This document shows positions 43,201-51,501 of a stretch of DNA of 64,000 nucleotides, piece after piece. Position numbers and translations under genes: made by a program. Where the stretch lies: assembly GCF_014696355.1 (NCBI RefSeq), contig NZ_JACJQA010000006.1, positions 62,001 through 126,000 of the forward strand. Direction: 5' to 3'. Under the pieces are notes generated by a model. That model saw only the letters and a list, made by a program, of their open reading frames with translations. It ran no database searches and was not told the origin of the DNA. The first letter of the stretch is position 1; the number at the start of each line of letters is the position of its first letter. The stretch is from Pseudanabaena sp. FACHB-1998. Its GTDB lineage: Bacteria > Cyanobacteriota > Cyanobacteriia > Pseudanabaenales > Pseudanabaenaceae.

Positions 43201-44466
43201 ATGTCTCCAACTACGCTAGAAGTACAATCTCAAGCTCAGGTAGATGCTATTTCTGCTCCTGACGCGATCGCTGAGTTTAATCAATATGTGATGAGTACCT
43301 ATGCTCGCTTTCCGATCGCCCTCGAGCGTGGAGAAGGCTGTCGGGTATGGGACAGCACGGGCAAGGAATATTTAGATTTTGTGGCGGGTATTGCTACTTG
43401 TACGTTGGGACACGCACATCCTGCCATGGTTAAAGCGGTAACTGAGCAGATCCAAACCCTGCACCATGCCTCTAATTTGTTTTATTTTGCGCCCCAAGGT
43501 CAATTGGCTAAATGGCTTGTCCAAAATTCCTGCGCTGACAAAGCTTTTTTCTGTAATTCTGGCGCAGAGGCTAACGAAGGCGCGATCAAGTTGGCGCGGA
43601 AATATGCCCATACCAAGCTCGGCATTGATGAGCCTGTAATTTTGACTGCTAATGCAAGTTTTCACGGACGGACTTTAGCCACGGTAACCGCCACAGGTCA
43701 GCCCAAATATCATAAAAACTTTGCTCCTCTAGTTGCAGGATTTGACTACATTCCCTACAACGACATTGCTGCTCTCGAAGCTGCGGTTAAAAAATACGAA
43801 GGCAGACTGGCGGCGATCATGCTCGAACCACTGCAAGGCGAAGGTGGTGTCAACCCCGGCGATCGCGCCTATTTTGCCCGTGTCCGCGAACTCTGCGACG
43901 AAACCAAAGCTCTGCTGATCATTGATGAAGTGCAAGTAGGCATGGGACGCAGTGGAATGCTCTGGGGCTATGAAAATCTGGGGATTCAGCCCGATGTATT
44001 TACCTCCGCGAAGGGCTTGGGCGGCGGGATTCCCATTGGCGCGATGATGTGCAAATCCACTTGCGATGTGTTTGAGGCGGGGGATCATGCCAGTACCTTT
44101 GGCGGTAATCCCTTTGCCTGTGCGGTGGCTCTCGCAGTGAGTGGGACGATGGTTAAGGATAATCTGATTGCCAACGCTAGAGAACGCGGTCAACAACTGC
44201 GAACTGGTTTGCAAGCTATTTGCGATCGCTATCCCCAGCATCTCGCCTCCGTGCGTGGATGGGGCTTAATTGATGGCTTAGTGCTTCAAGAATCTAGCAA
44301 TATTCAGGCTCGCGATGTGGTTGCCTCAGGGATCGAGCATGGTTTATTGCTTGTGCCTGCGGGTGTGAAGGTGGTGCGCTTTGTGCCACCCCTAACGGTT
44401 TCTGCTGCCGAGATCGATCAAGCTCTCGCCATTGTCGAACAGGCGATCGCCGCCTTTGAAGCTTAA
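43201..44466 (+). CDS. argD: Acetylornithine aminotransferase (class III PLP enzyme)
   Basis: 421 aa from ATG 43201; the frame is open upstream through a hairpin and the neighbour's 5' end, so earlier starts are unlikely. It shows CNSGAEANEGAIKLARK, ILTANASFHGRT, LIIDEVQVGMGRSG and the PLP lysine K271 (TSAKGLGGGIP). In arginine synthesis it converts N-acetylglutamate semialdehyde to N-acetylornithine; related omega-transaminases look alike, but the length and GRSG/K-G-L-G-G-G context favour ArgD. Followed by two hairpins (44490-44513, and 44515-44531 with 44535-44551). Confidence 0.9.
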   Translation: MSPTTLEVQSQAQVDAISAPDAIAEFNQYVMSTYARFPIALERGEGCRVWDSTGKEYLDFVAGIATCTLGHAHPAMVKAVTEQIQTLHHASNLFYFAPQGQLAKWLVQNSCADKAFFCNSGAEANEGAIKLARKYAHTKLGIDEPVILTANASFHGRTLATVTATGQPKYHKNFAPLVAGFDYIPYNDIAALEAAVKKYEGRLAAIMLEPLQGEGGVNPGDRAYFARVRELCDETKALLIIDEVQVGMGRSGMLWGYENLGIQPDVFTSAKGLGGGIPIGAMMCKSTCDVFEAGDHASTFGGNPFACAVALAVSGTMVKDNLIANARERGQQLRTGLQAICDRYPQHLASVRGWGLIDGLVLQESSNIQARDVVASGIEHGLLLVPAGVKVVRFVPPLTVSAAEIDQALAIVEQAIAAFEA

Positions 44467-44514
44467 TCAAGTTTTCCTAAATCATTAAAGGTGGGGCAAA
44501 GCGCCGCCTTTAAT

Positions 44515-44551
44515 CAAGACAAAAGCCTCGCTTAGCGAGGCTTTTGTCTTG
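44515..44551 (+). terminator. Terminator of argD
   Basis: 17-bp perfect arms with a TTA loop (core AAAAGCCTCGC), preceded at 44490-44513 by a GC-rich inverted repeat AAAGGTGGGGC ... GCCGCCTTT. Confidence 0.7.
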
Positions 44552-44677
44552 AGAACTAGAAAAAACAAGAAATTGTCGTTACAAACTTGCCTGACCGTGA
44601 TATCCTTTCTGCCATCATTTGCCAATAAATTTCTCATAAAAATTTTCCTTCAGGCTTGATTGGTATAGAGGAGTCCC

Positions 44678-45340
44678 ATGAATTGCTTTAAGAGCGCCAA
44701 AATCCACAGTGCGAAAATCGCGATCGCCACCACGCTTTTGACGCAAATAGCCGCACAGGTATTTAGTTATGCCTTGCCTACCCAGTGGCAAGCCATGCCT
44801 TCGGCGATCGCCTTACCCGGACAACCTCCTGAACAAGTTATCGATTGGATCAAAGGAAATCCCGCCCTCCGCCCCGCCCTCGGTGAAAGATTGTTAGTCC
44901 GCAAAAGTGACACTCCCTCTAGGCGCTTTCAGTTTCAAGCCAGTGTGGTACTCCCCGGAATTGCTGAAATCCAAGGCTCGGCGAGGGTAATTCGCAGTGA
45001 GCAGATCAAGTTTTTTGACATTATCAACGGTGTGACTAGATCGCGCCTTGAAGAATCCTTGCGATCAATCTATGGCCCCGAAATTATGCGTGACTATGCC
45101 AAGGCTCAGAAGGTCTATGCCTATCCCACGGCGGCGATGGTGCGGCGATCGCAAGCTAAAAATGCTTCACCGTTGTTAGCCGCCTTGCAGGGAGAACTTC
45201 GCAAGGGCAAAAAATATGGCTATTGGGTGGAAGTTCTGCAAAATGGCAAAGGTAGTGCCAATTCTGGACAAATTACGGTATTTGAATTAGACAGCTTGCC
45301 AAAATTAGAACAAGAACTTCGCAAGCGCGAAGATTTTTAA
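44678..45340 (+). CDS. Conserved exported protein, unknown function
   Basis: 220 aa. A signal-like segment (residues 14-33) is followed by A-L-P sequences. The mature part has F-Q-F-Q-A-S-V-V-L-P-G-I-A and the helical IKFFDIINGVTRSRLEESLR, and ends with an acidic/basic helix. I recognise no domain; similar proteins of this style are cyanobacterial hypotheticals. Followed directly by family-A repeat A4, with no near partner gene. Confidence 0.65.
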   Translation: MNCFKSAKIHSAKIAIATTLLTQIAAQVFSYALPTQWQAMPSAIALPGQPPEQVIDWIKGNPALRPALGERLLVRKSDTPSRRFQFQASVVLPGIAEIQGSARVIRSEQIKFFDIINGVTRSRLEESLRSIYGPEIMRDYAKAQKVYAYPTAAMVRRSQAKNASPLLAALQGELRKGKKYGYWVEVLQNGKGSANSGQITVFELDSLPKLEQELRKREDF

Positions 45341-45457
45341 ATACAGCAAAGCAAGAGTTAGCCAGTACAAACCAAAACCCAAAAAGCGAGTTGCGGCGCT
45401 TCGCGCCGCAACTCGCTTTTTGGGTTTTATGTCCTCAGCAAAACTTACATTGCTATA
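45341..45457 (-). repeat. Dispersed palindromic repeat, family A (copy A4)
   Basis: Complete family-A element in reverse orientation, starting 1 bp after the stop of the upstream gene. Arms AAAAAGCGAGTTGC, tip GCGGCGC-TTC-GCGCCGC on this strand, which is the same tip orientation as A1 and A2 after reversal. A short terminator (AAAAGCCTCGC-TTC-GCGAGGCTTTT, 45458-45485) follows. Confidence 0.85.
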
Positions 45458-45487
45458 AAAAAGCCTCGCTTCGCGAGGCTTTTTTAT

Positions 45488-46534
45488 TTAGAGAAACCAG
45501 CCGTAGCTGTGTAAACCTTTACCAAGGAGATTTACGCCTAGATAGCAAGTCCACACTACTAATAAACCAACGCTAGCTAAAATTGCAGGTTTGCGTCCTT
45601 GCCAACCTTTGGTAATGCGCGTATGCAAATAGGCGGCAAACACTAGCCATGTAATCAATGACCAAGTTTCCTTAGGGTCCCAACTCCAATAGGAACCCCA
45701 TGCTTCATTTGCCCATACGCCACCCGCGATGATCCCGATCGTCAAGAGGGGAAAGCCTAAGCCGATCGCCCGATAGCTCAGATTGTCGAGAGTCTCGCCA
45801 AGGGTGAGGCGGCGCAAAGATAGCGGTTTAGTTGTCGATCTTGTTTGCGTAGCGATCGCCTCCGCTGTTAAGGTGGTGCTATTTGTTGAATTTAAAGCAC
45901 TACCCATACTTTCAACGGCAAAAGCAGCAAAAGTATTTGAGGAATTGCTCTCAGGGTTTGTAGCAATGCTCCGCATGTTTGTGCCAAAGGAGCTACCCTG
46001 TAGCACTACTTCCTGACCGCGAGTAACAATCAAAAAGGCGATCGCTAAAATACTGCCTGTCATCAAAGCCGCATAGCTCAGCAACATCACTGTCACATGC
46101 ATCATTAACCAATTCGACTTCAGCGCAGGAACTAATGGCTCTGATACTTGCATCCCTGCGGGTAAAGCAAGCGCTGCAAAAGCCGTAATCCCCATCGCCA
46201 CAGGTGCAGTAAAAGCACCGATGAGTCGCTTAGCATTGTCATTGGCGCTGGTTTTGCCAATGCTATTCACGACAATATGCATGGTGGTCATGCCCCATGC
46301 TAAGAAAAATAGCGATTCGTAAAGATTGCTCAGGGGGAAATAGCCAGCATCAATCCAACGCGCTCCCAGTAAGGTGGCAATACAAAGATTGGCGATCGCC
46401 ATACCTGCATTTCCTAGCGATCGTAAGTAGGGTAGGTTTGGGAACGCCACATGCACCCAAAATACCAGCATAGTTGCAAAAAGGATGGCAAATGATGAGT
46501 TATCCAGTAAGTTCTGAAGCGCGACGAGTTGCAT
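45488..46534 (-). CDS. ccsA: Cytochrome c biogenesis protein CcsA (system II; also named CcsB)
   Basis: 348 aa, multi-spanning. The haem-handling WWD motif reads [20 protein letters not shown] near residue 275, with conserved histidines in [13 protein letters not shown] and [10 protein letters not shown]. In system II, the ResC/CcsA protein presents haem to apocytochromes with the ResB-type Ccs1, not encoded nearby. The variable periplasmic/cytoplasmic loop between about 155 and 215 is Ser/Thr-rich. It is monocistronic. NCBI calls this family CcsB, plastid and UniProt usage CcsA. Confidence 0.92.
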   Translation of the reverse strand: MQLVALQNLLDNSSFAILFATMLVFWVHVAFPNLPYLRSLGNAGMAIANLCIATLLGARWIDAGYFPLSNLYESLFFLAWGMTTMHIVVNSIGKTSANDNAKRLIGAFTAPVAMGITAFAALALPAGMQVSEPLVPALKSNWLMMHVTVMLLSYAALMTGSILAIAFLIVTRGQEVVLQGSSFGTNMRSIATNPESNSSNTFAAFAVESMGSALNSTNSTTLTAEAIATQTRSTTKPLSLRRLTLGETLDNLSYRAIGLGFPLLTIGIIAGGVWANEAWGSYWSWDPKETWSLITWLVFAAYLHTRITKGWQGRKPAILASVGLLVVWTCYLGVNLLGKGLHSYGWFL

Positions 46535-46689
46535 TCAGGCAATTCTCCAGCAATTTTTAGAATGTGTTATGGTTTGATTTTTAAAAGTGCATTTTCTATG
46601 CGTTTTTATTGTAAGCGATGTTGATAAGCCTTACCATTCGCCCCTTAAAGTCCCAAAAATCCCGCAGGTGAGAATCCCAGCTTTTGAAG

Positions 46690-47913
46690 ATGGAAGAATA
46701 TTTACAAGTTAGTGCAGTTATTGATTGGCAACATCCTGAAATCATTAAATGCGCCCATCAGATCGCCTTGGGACATCAAACACCAGAGGCGATCGCCAAG
46801 GCTTGTTTTGAATGGGTACGCGATGAAATTTGCCATAGCGTTGACTATCAAATGAACCCTGTGACTTGTCGAGCATCAGATGTACTAAAACACAAAACAG
46901 GTTATTGCTATGCCAAGAGCCATCTCCTCGCGGCTCTCCTCCGAGCTAATCAGATTCCCGCAGGATTTTGTTATCAGAGATTAAGCATTGATGATCAAGG
47001 CGCTCCCTATAGTTTGCATGGGTTTAATGCGATCTATTTACCTGAATTTGGTTGGTATAGAGTGGATGCTAGAGGTAACAAAGTTGGAATCAACACGCAA
47101 TTCACACCGCCCGATGAACAACTAGCTTTTAAAACCCAGTTCCCCGAAGAAGCAAATTTTCCTGCTATTCTTGCCGAACCATTACCGTTAGTTGTAGAGT
47201 CACTGCAAGCCCAAACTACATGGGATGATATGCTGCGTCATCTTCCAGATATATCGCTAGATGCTGCCCAAAACTACGGACTGTTGAGCATGACCTTAAA
47301 TTACCGATCGCTACCTGAACAGTTACCCAATCCCAATGCCCAAGGTGCGATCGTTGCCCTGCATGGATGGGGAGCCAACTGTGATGATTTAGTATCTCTA
47401 ACTCCGTTGATCAATTTGCCCAACTATCAATGGATTTTTCCTGAAGCTCCCTTTGATCATCCAATGCCCAATGGCAAGATGTGGTATGACCTCCAAAATC
47501 TTGATACGGATGGCTTAGCCAAAAGCTGTGAATTACTCAGTCAGTTCCTTGAGGATTTACCATCACTAACGGGAATACCGCTAGAAAAGACCTTTCTCTT
47601 AGGCTTCTCCCAAGGCGGCGCAATGACTTTGGATGTGGGGTTAGTCTTTCCCTTGGCAGGGCTAATTGCGCTAAGCGGTTATCTACACATTGCCGAAGAG
47701 GAGTTGCAAGAATTAGCAGATGAGGCTTTCCCACCAATTTTGATCGCTCACGGTACGCTCGATCCTGTAGTTCCCATTAGTGCAGCGCGGAATAGCCAAA
47801 AGGTATTTGAAAGCTTAGGCGCAACGGTCGAGTATGAAGAGTACGAGATGCATCATGAGATTCTGCCCGAAACCTGCGATCGCATTCACCAGTTTGTCCT
47901 AGACCATCAATAA
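46690..47913 (+). CDS. Transglutaminase-like domain fused to alpha/beta-hydrolase (carboxylesterase)
   Basis: 407 aa from ATG 46690. Residues about 1-170 are a transglutaminase-like cysteine-peptidase fold with a complete triad C73 (TGYCYAKSHL), H110 (SLHGFNA) and D126 (YRVDARG). Residues about 205-407 are a phospholipase/carboxylesterase-type hydrolase with HGWGAN oxyanion loop, nucleophile S307 (GFSQGG), D358 (HGTLDP) and H388 or H389 (MHHEI). The frame is unbroken, and both halves keep their catalytic residues. Each half exists elsewhere as a separate protein; the fusion implies a joint substrate such as an acylated peptide, which is inference. Followed by a strong shared terminator. Confidence 0.85.
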   Translation: MEEYLQVSAVIDWQHPEIIKCAHQIALGHQTPEAIAKACFEWVRDEICHSVDYQMNPVTCRASDVLKHKTGYCYAKSHLLAALLRANQIPAGFCYQRLSIDDQGAPYSLHGFNAIYLPEFGWYRVDARGNKVGINTQFTPPDEQLAFKTQFPEEANFPAILAEPLPLVVESLQAQTTWDDMLRHLPDISLDAAQNYGLLSMTLNYRSLPEQLPNPNAQGAIVALHGWGANCDDLVSLTPLINLPNYQWIFPEAPFDHPMPNGKMWYDLQNLDTDGLAKSCELLSQFLEDLPSLTGIPLEKTFLLGFSQGGAMTLDVGLVFPLAGLIALSGYLHIAEEELQELADEAFPPILIAHGTLDPVVPISAARNSQKVFESLGATVEYEEYEMHHEILPETCDRIHQFVLDHQ

Positions 47914-47950
47914 AAAAGGCGGCGCATCGCGCCGCCTTTTTTATTGATGG
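47904..47950. terminator. Shared terminator of convergent genes
   Basis: 22-bp perfect arms (47904-47925 and 47929-47950) with an ATC loop and a GGCGGCGC tip. The hydrolase stop codon is in the left arm, and the opposing gene ends 4 bp beyond the right arm. Confidence 0.8.
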
Positions 47951-47953
47951 GAG

Positions 47954-50029
47954 TTATGTCTCAAACTGAGGCATTTCTAGGGCAATGGGGGATAGGTCGA
48001 GCTGAACTGCCGATTGCTTGACCCTAGCGGCAAAGGCAAGGGGATCGAGATCAAACTGCTCGAATAGTTCGCGTCCTCGGATGCAGCGCATTTCAGGATT
48101 TTCGGCTGCGCCACTGACGACCCACATCACAAAGTCTTTATTGCTGCGAGCATTTTCAATCTCGATCGCCGAAATTGCAAAGGACTGGCGATCGCTGGTA
48201 AAGCTTTTAATCACGATGGCTTCGCTTAGGTCATTTTTATGACATTCGAGGTCATAGCCGCATTGGGATTTATCGACGGAGCGCACCATCCAGCCGTCAC
48301 GCATATACTGAGCCATCACCGAGATCATCGCCAATTTTTCGGCAGTGCTAGGGTCTTCGATGGAGAAGGGAATGGGCTTTTCGACGACTCTTTCGACGAC
48401 GCGATCAACCACTTTTTCCACCACGCGATCGACCACCTTCTCGACCTCCACGAGCTTCTCTACCTCAACTATTTTCTCGACTTCAATAATTCTTTCGACT
48501 TCAATAACCTTCTCAACTTCCACGATTTTTTCGACTTCGACAATCTTTTCCACTTCGATCGTTTTTTCGACTTCGATAATTTTGGCGACTGGCTCAGGAG
48601 CGATCGCGATCGCCTCGTCAGAAGTCGCAAAAGCCGCGATCGCCTCATCCCTAGAAATGGGTGTGACAATTGGCTCCAGTGCTTCGGTGGCGATGGTAGG
48701 CGCAGCGATGATCAGGTCACTGGTTTCGTCATCCTCCACAACCATGGGTTTAGAAGAGGTTAAGGCTTCGGGTGCTGCTTCCGTTGGGCTTTCCGATGGC
48801 GCGATCGCATAGGCGCTTCTAGGCTTCGCTTTAGGCAAAGAATCGATCGCCAAGGTTTCTAGAAACTCTTTAGCTTTTCTTGCCTTATCGGGCTTGCCTT
48901 GGGTTTGATAAAGCACGATCGCCTTACGCAGATCGTCACCAGCAAGGGTTTCATCGGCAATGTTGGGCTGGGAATAGGTCAAGCCGCGATAGTAATAGGC
49001 ATCGACATTACTAGGCTGTAGCTCGATCGCATGGCTAAAGTCGCGAATGGCTTCGGCATATTCCTTGAGAATGTAATGCGATCGCCCGCGCCGAAATACC
49101 GCAAGGTCGCGATTGGGATCAAGTTCAAGGGTGCGCGTAAAGCAAGCGATCGCCTGTTCGTAACTTTTGAGCTTGAGATAGGTATTGCCCAAGGACATAT
49201 GCGCGTCGGCATAGTTGGGATCAATCTCGATCGCCGCCTGAAAATCCGCTAGAGCCTGCTGCAATTGCGACAGCAAAAAGTTAATTTCTCCCCGTTTGTA
49301 ATAGGCGAGTCTTGCCTTATCGGGACGCATGGAGATCGCCTTGCCATAGTCGCCCACAGCCTTGGCATATTCTCGCAAATTCACATGGGCATCCCCTAAG
49401 CCCAGATATGCTTTTACAAAATTAGGATTAAGTTTCAGAGCTTGGCGAAAGGACTCTAGCGCATCCTGTGGAAAACCTTGCTGAATATCCTCTAAGCCCC
49501 ATCGGTAATAGACATCGACGAGGCTAATCCCTTTCCCTGCCCGAAAAGCCTTTTGGGTTTGGCGTTCCCACTCGCGATCGAGCATCCGCACATATTCGTC
49601 CCGAAATACCCCCGCATCACTCTGCGGCTCAAGGGGCATCCCCTGAAAATGGGGCAACTGCCGTAGATAATCCGTCCTTAAAGGTTCATCAAAACTTACA
49701 CAAGCATCCCAAGCCACCCACACCCGCAAATTATTTGCCTGAGAGTCGATGTCGTAGGCTTCGCTGAGTTCGCGATAACGCGCCGATCGCAGTTTAAGTT
49801 GATATTCGCGATCGGCGGGGACAACGGTTCCCGATGCAAAATAGCCCTGATTAGCGCTGCCAATCCGTTTGAAATAGGCGCGATCGCCTACTTTAAGGGT
49901 TTGAATATTGCCGCAATTCCACGTAACGATATACTGCTCCCCCTCCGAGATATCGGCGATCGCTTCACGAATGAAATCGCGAATCTCAGGCTCGGTCTGC
50001 TCGTTACACAGAAAAATTCTTGTGACCAT
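47954..50029 (-). CDS. EVE/PUA-like - TPR - VEK-stalk - DUF3883-like nuclease-fold protein
   Basis: 691 aa. Residues 1-135 resemble the EVE/PUA-like domains of modification-dependent restriction proteins (VTWNCGNIQTLKVGDRAYFK, then GYFASGTVV). Residues about 170-390 are six to seven TPRs. After a low-complexity part, residues about 483-553 are a stalk of eight [IV]-E-V-E-K-x repeats continuing as V-V-D-R-V-V-E-K units. Residues about 570-691 look like a DUF3883/NO VEIN C-terminal domain (GYDLECHK, then AIVIKSF), a restriction-endonuclease-like fold; the usual E of E-x-K is V (IVIKS), so cleavage may be lost. The architecture resembles defence proteins. No partner gene is evident: aroH lies upstream and the fused hydrolase converges. 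Confidence 0.72.
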   Translation of the reverse strand: MVTRIFLCNEQTEPEIRDFIREAIADISEGEQYIVTWNCGNIQTLKVGDRAYFKRIGSANQGYFASGTVVPADREYQLKLRSARYRELSEAYDIDSQANNLRVWVAWDACVSFDEPLRTDYLRQLPHFQGMPLEPQSDAGVFRDEYVRMLDREWERQTQKAFRAGKGISLVDVYYRWGLEDIQQGFPQDALESFRQALKLNPNFVKAYLGLGDAHVNLREYAKAVGDYGKAISMRPDKARLAYYKRGEINFLLSQLQQALADFQAAIEIDPNYADAHMSLGNTYLKLKSYEQAIACFTRTLELDPNRDLAVFRRGRSHYILKEYAEAIRDFSHAIELQPSNVDAYYYRGLTYSQPNIADETLAGDDLRKAIVLYQTQGKPDKARKAKEFLETLAIDSLPKAKPRSAYAIAPSESPTEAAPEALTSSKPMVVEDDETSDLIIAAPTIATEALEPIVTPISRDEAIAAFATSDEAIAIAPEPVAKIIEVEKTIEVEKIVEVEKIVEVEKVIEVERIIEVEKIVEVEKLVEVEKVVDRVVEKVVDRVVERVVEKPIPFSIEDPSTAEKLAMISVMAQYMRDGWMVRSVDKSQCGYDLECHKNDLSEAIVIKSFTSDRQSFAISAIEIENARSNKDFVMWVVSGAAENPEMRCIRGRELFEQFDLDPLAFAARVKQSAVQLDLSPIALEMPQFET
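48370..48580 (-). repeat. Tandem 18-bp coding repeats (VEK stalk)
   Basis: The DNA encodes eight hexapeptides of type [IV]-E-V-E-K-[ITVL] and related V-D-R-V-V-E-K units. The + strand shows repeated TTCGAC/TTC and CTTCTCGAC-like blocks with synonymous drift. This type of repeat can expand or contract by slippage in frame. Confidence 0.85.
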
Positions 50030-50116
50030 AGGGCTATTATCTTACGTTTGCACTGATTGTATCTAGAAAATAGAGGGAGCGCTTAGCGCTCCCTCTATTT
50101 TCTCAAATTTAGTTGC

Positions 50117-50497
50117 TCAAATTTGGGCGTAAACGAGATCAGGGCGTAAATCCCGCGCTCCATTTAAGTAAATATGCTTGATTTGATGTTGCTCAAGGGG
50201 TGTATTCACATGAATTAAGACACGAATACATCGCTCTAAGCTGCCCTTGACGTACATTTGCTGCACATCCAAAAGCGGCACATGCTCCCATTGCGATCGC
50301 GATCGGGCGATTTTGGCAGGAAATACCACATCAATATCCGTTGTTGCTGAAAAGGTGGCACTTACAATTTCACGCGGATCAATATCATTTTGTGCTTCGA
50401 TCTCTTCCATAAGCTCTAGCACAGCCCTCTCTAGGGCTTCGTAAGTATTAGCTTCAACTGTTGTTGCACCACGAACGCCACGTACACGCCAACCCAC
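50117..50497 (-). CDS. aroH: Chorismate mutase, AroH class
   Basis: 126 aa, the usual length. It converts chorismate to prephenate for Phe/Tyr synthesis. Family features: WRVRGVRGATTV start with the two active-site Arg, ATFSATTDIDVVFPA, the catalytic Arg of RCIRVLIH and HIYLNGARDLRPDL near the end. The trimeric AroH fold occurs in Bacillus and cyanobacteria. The gene stands alone, with a palindrome on each side. Confidence 0.95.
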   Translation of the reverse strand: MGWRVRGVRGATTVEANTYEALERAVLELMEEIEAQNDIDPREIVSATFSATTDIDVVFPAKIARSRSQWEHVPLLDVQQMYVKGSLERCIRVLIHVNTPLEQHQIKHIYLNGARDLRPDLVYAQI

Positions 50498-50884
50498 GTT
50501 TTACACCATCCGTACTGTATGTAAGTAATCTCGATTGTTAATCATATCTATGATCTCTTAACCTACCCCTAAAAGACAATATTAAGTTAATTGCGATCTA
50601 AAAAATTCAAAAAGACTGAAATATAGCTATTCACTTCTCCACCAAGGATTAGAGTGGCGGCGCATCGCGCCGCCACTCTAATCCTTGGTGGAGAAGTCTA
50701 TTTTCCCCTCAAGAAATAGCTGTGGTTAACCCAAGAAGACGAGTTGCGGCGCTTCGCGCCGCAACTCGTCTTCTGGTTTTGTGTCCAAGACTGACCACCG
50801 CTATATTTTTTCGGTGAGAAGGAAGTAGAGTAAAAACAGATGTGGGAAGCTTGCCCCACATCTGTTTTTACTCTAGCTAGATCT
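50498..50884. other. Intergenic region with three palindromes
   Basis: A very long hairpin lies at about 50634-50699 (arm CCAAGGATTAGAGTGGCG, loop ATC). Family-B copy B4 follows at 50715-50805 in reverse orientation (AGACGAGTTGC arms around GCGGCGC-TTC-GCGCCGC). A third hairpin at about 50830-50873 has arms AAAAACAGATGTGGG/CCCACATCTGTTTTT directly before the next gene, where it could affect initiation. Confidence 0.6.
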
Positions 50885-51427
50885 ATGACCGACATTTTTA
50901 AAGTTTCGCCATTAATTCGGATTACGTTACTCTTGCTTTATGTTGCGCTTACGGCTCCTCTGCCATTTTTGAGCAACTTTACCCATGCGGCGGTTCCTGC
51001 ATCATGGTTGAGCCTTGGCTTAGCGATCGGCTTTGTGTTTTTGTATGGGGCGCTAAGCGATCGCGTAATTTTAAATGATGAAGGAATTCAGCTGGTCTAT
51101 CCGCGATGGTTTCCTAGTTTTTTGCGGAAGGGTTGGTCATTGGCTTGGGAAGATATCAAGGCGTTAAAGCCCAGAATTACGGGACAGGGGGGGATTGTCT
51201 ATTATTTTGTTAGCAAAAATTCTGAGGATCGGGCTTATTTACTACCGATGCGCGTAGTCGGCTTTGCGCGACTGGTGGAAAAGGTGCAGGAACGCACAGG
51301 GATTGATACTCGCGATGTGCGTCCCCTTGCTCAACCTTGGATGTATCTAATTTTGTTAGTGTTTACCTTGCTGTTGCTATTGATGGATAGCTGGACAATC
51401 TATACCGCCTTAACCTTGAGCCATTAA
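50885..51427 (+). CDS. Conserved membrane protein with PH-like segment, unknown function
   Basis: 180 aa from ATG 50885; the upstream GTG/ATG choices lie within the leader hairpin. Two N-terminal helices (ITLLLLYVALTAPLPFL and WLSLGLAIGFVFLYGAL), a soluble beta region (VILNDEGIQLVYPRWF, then WSLAWEDIKALKPR) reminiscent of bacterial PH domains, and a C-terminal helix (PWMYLILLVFTLLLLLMDSW). No recognised family name. Followed by two small terminator hairpins (about 51429-51457 and 51470-51502). Confidence 0.65.
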   Translation: MTDIFKVSPLIRITLLLLYVALTAPLPFLSNFTHAAVPASWLSLGLAIGFVFLYGALSDRVILNDEGIQLVYPRWFPSFLRKGWSLAWEDIKALKPRITGQGGIVYYFVSKNSEDRAYLLPMRVVGFARLVEKVQERTGIDTRDVRPLAQPWMYLILLVFTLLLLLMDSWTIYTALTLSH

Positions 51428-51501
51428 GAGTAAAAAAGCATCGCGAAGCGATGCTTTTTTGCAAGAACAAGGAAACCTCGCTACGCGAGGTTTCCTTGTT
51501 C

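Noticed and set aside
48239-48812. Two overlapping plus-strand frames opposite the VEK stalk
   Set aside because: They are translations of the antisense of an 18-bp repeat (Ser/Thr/Phe or Asp/Phe/His strings) and overlap a well supported gene.
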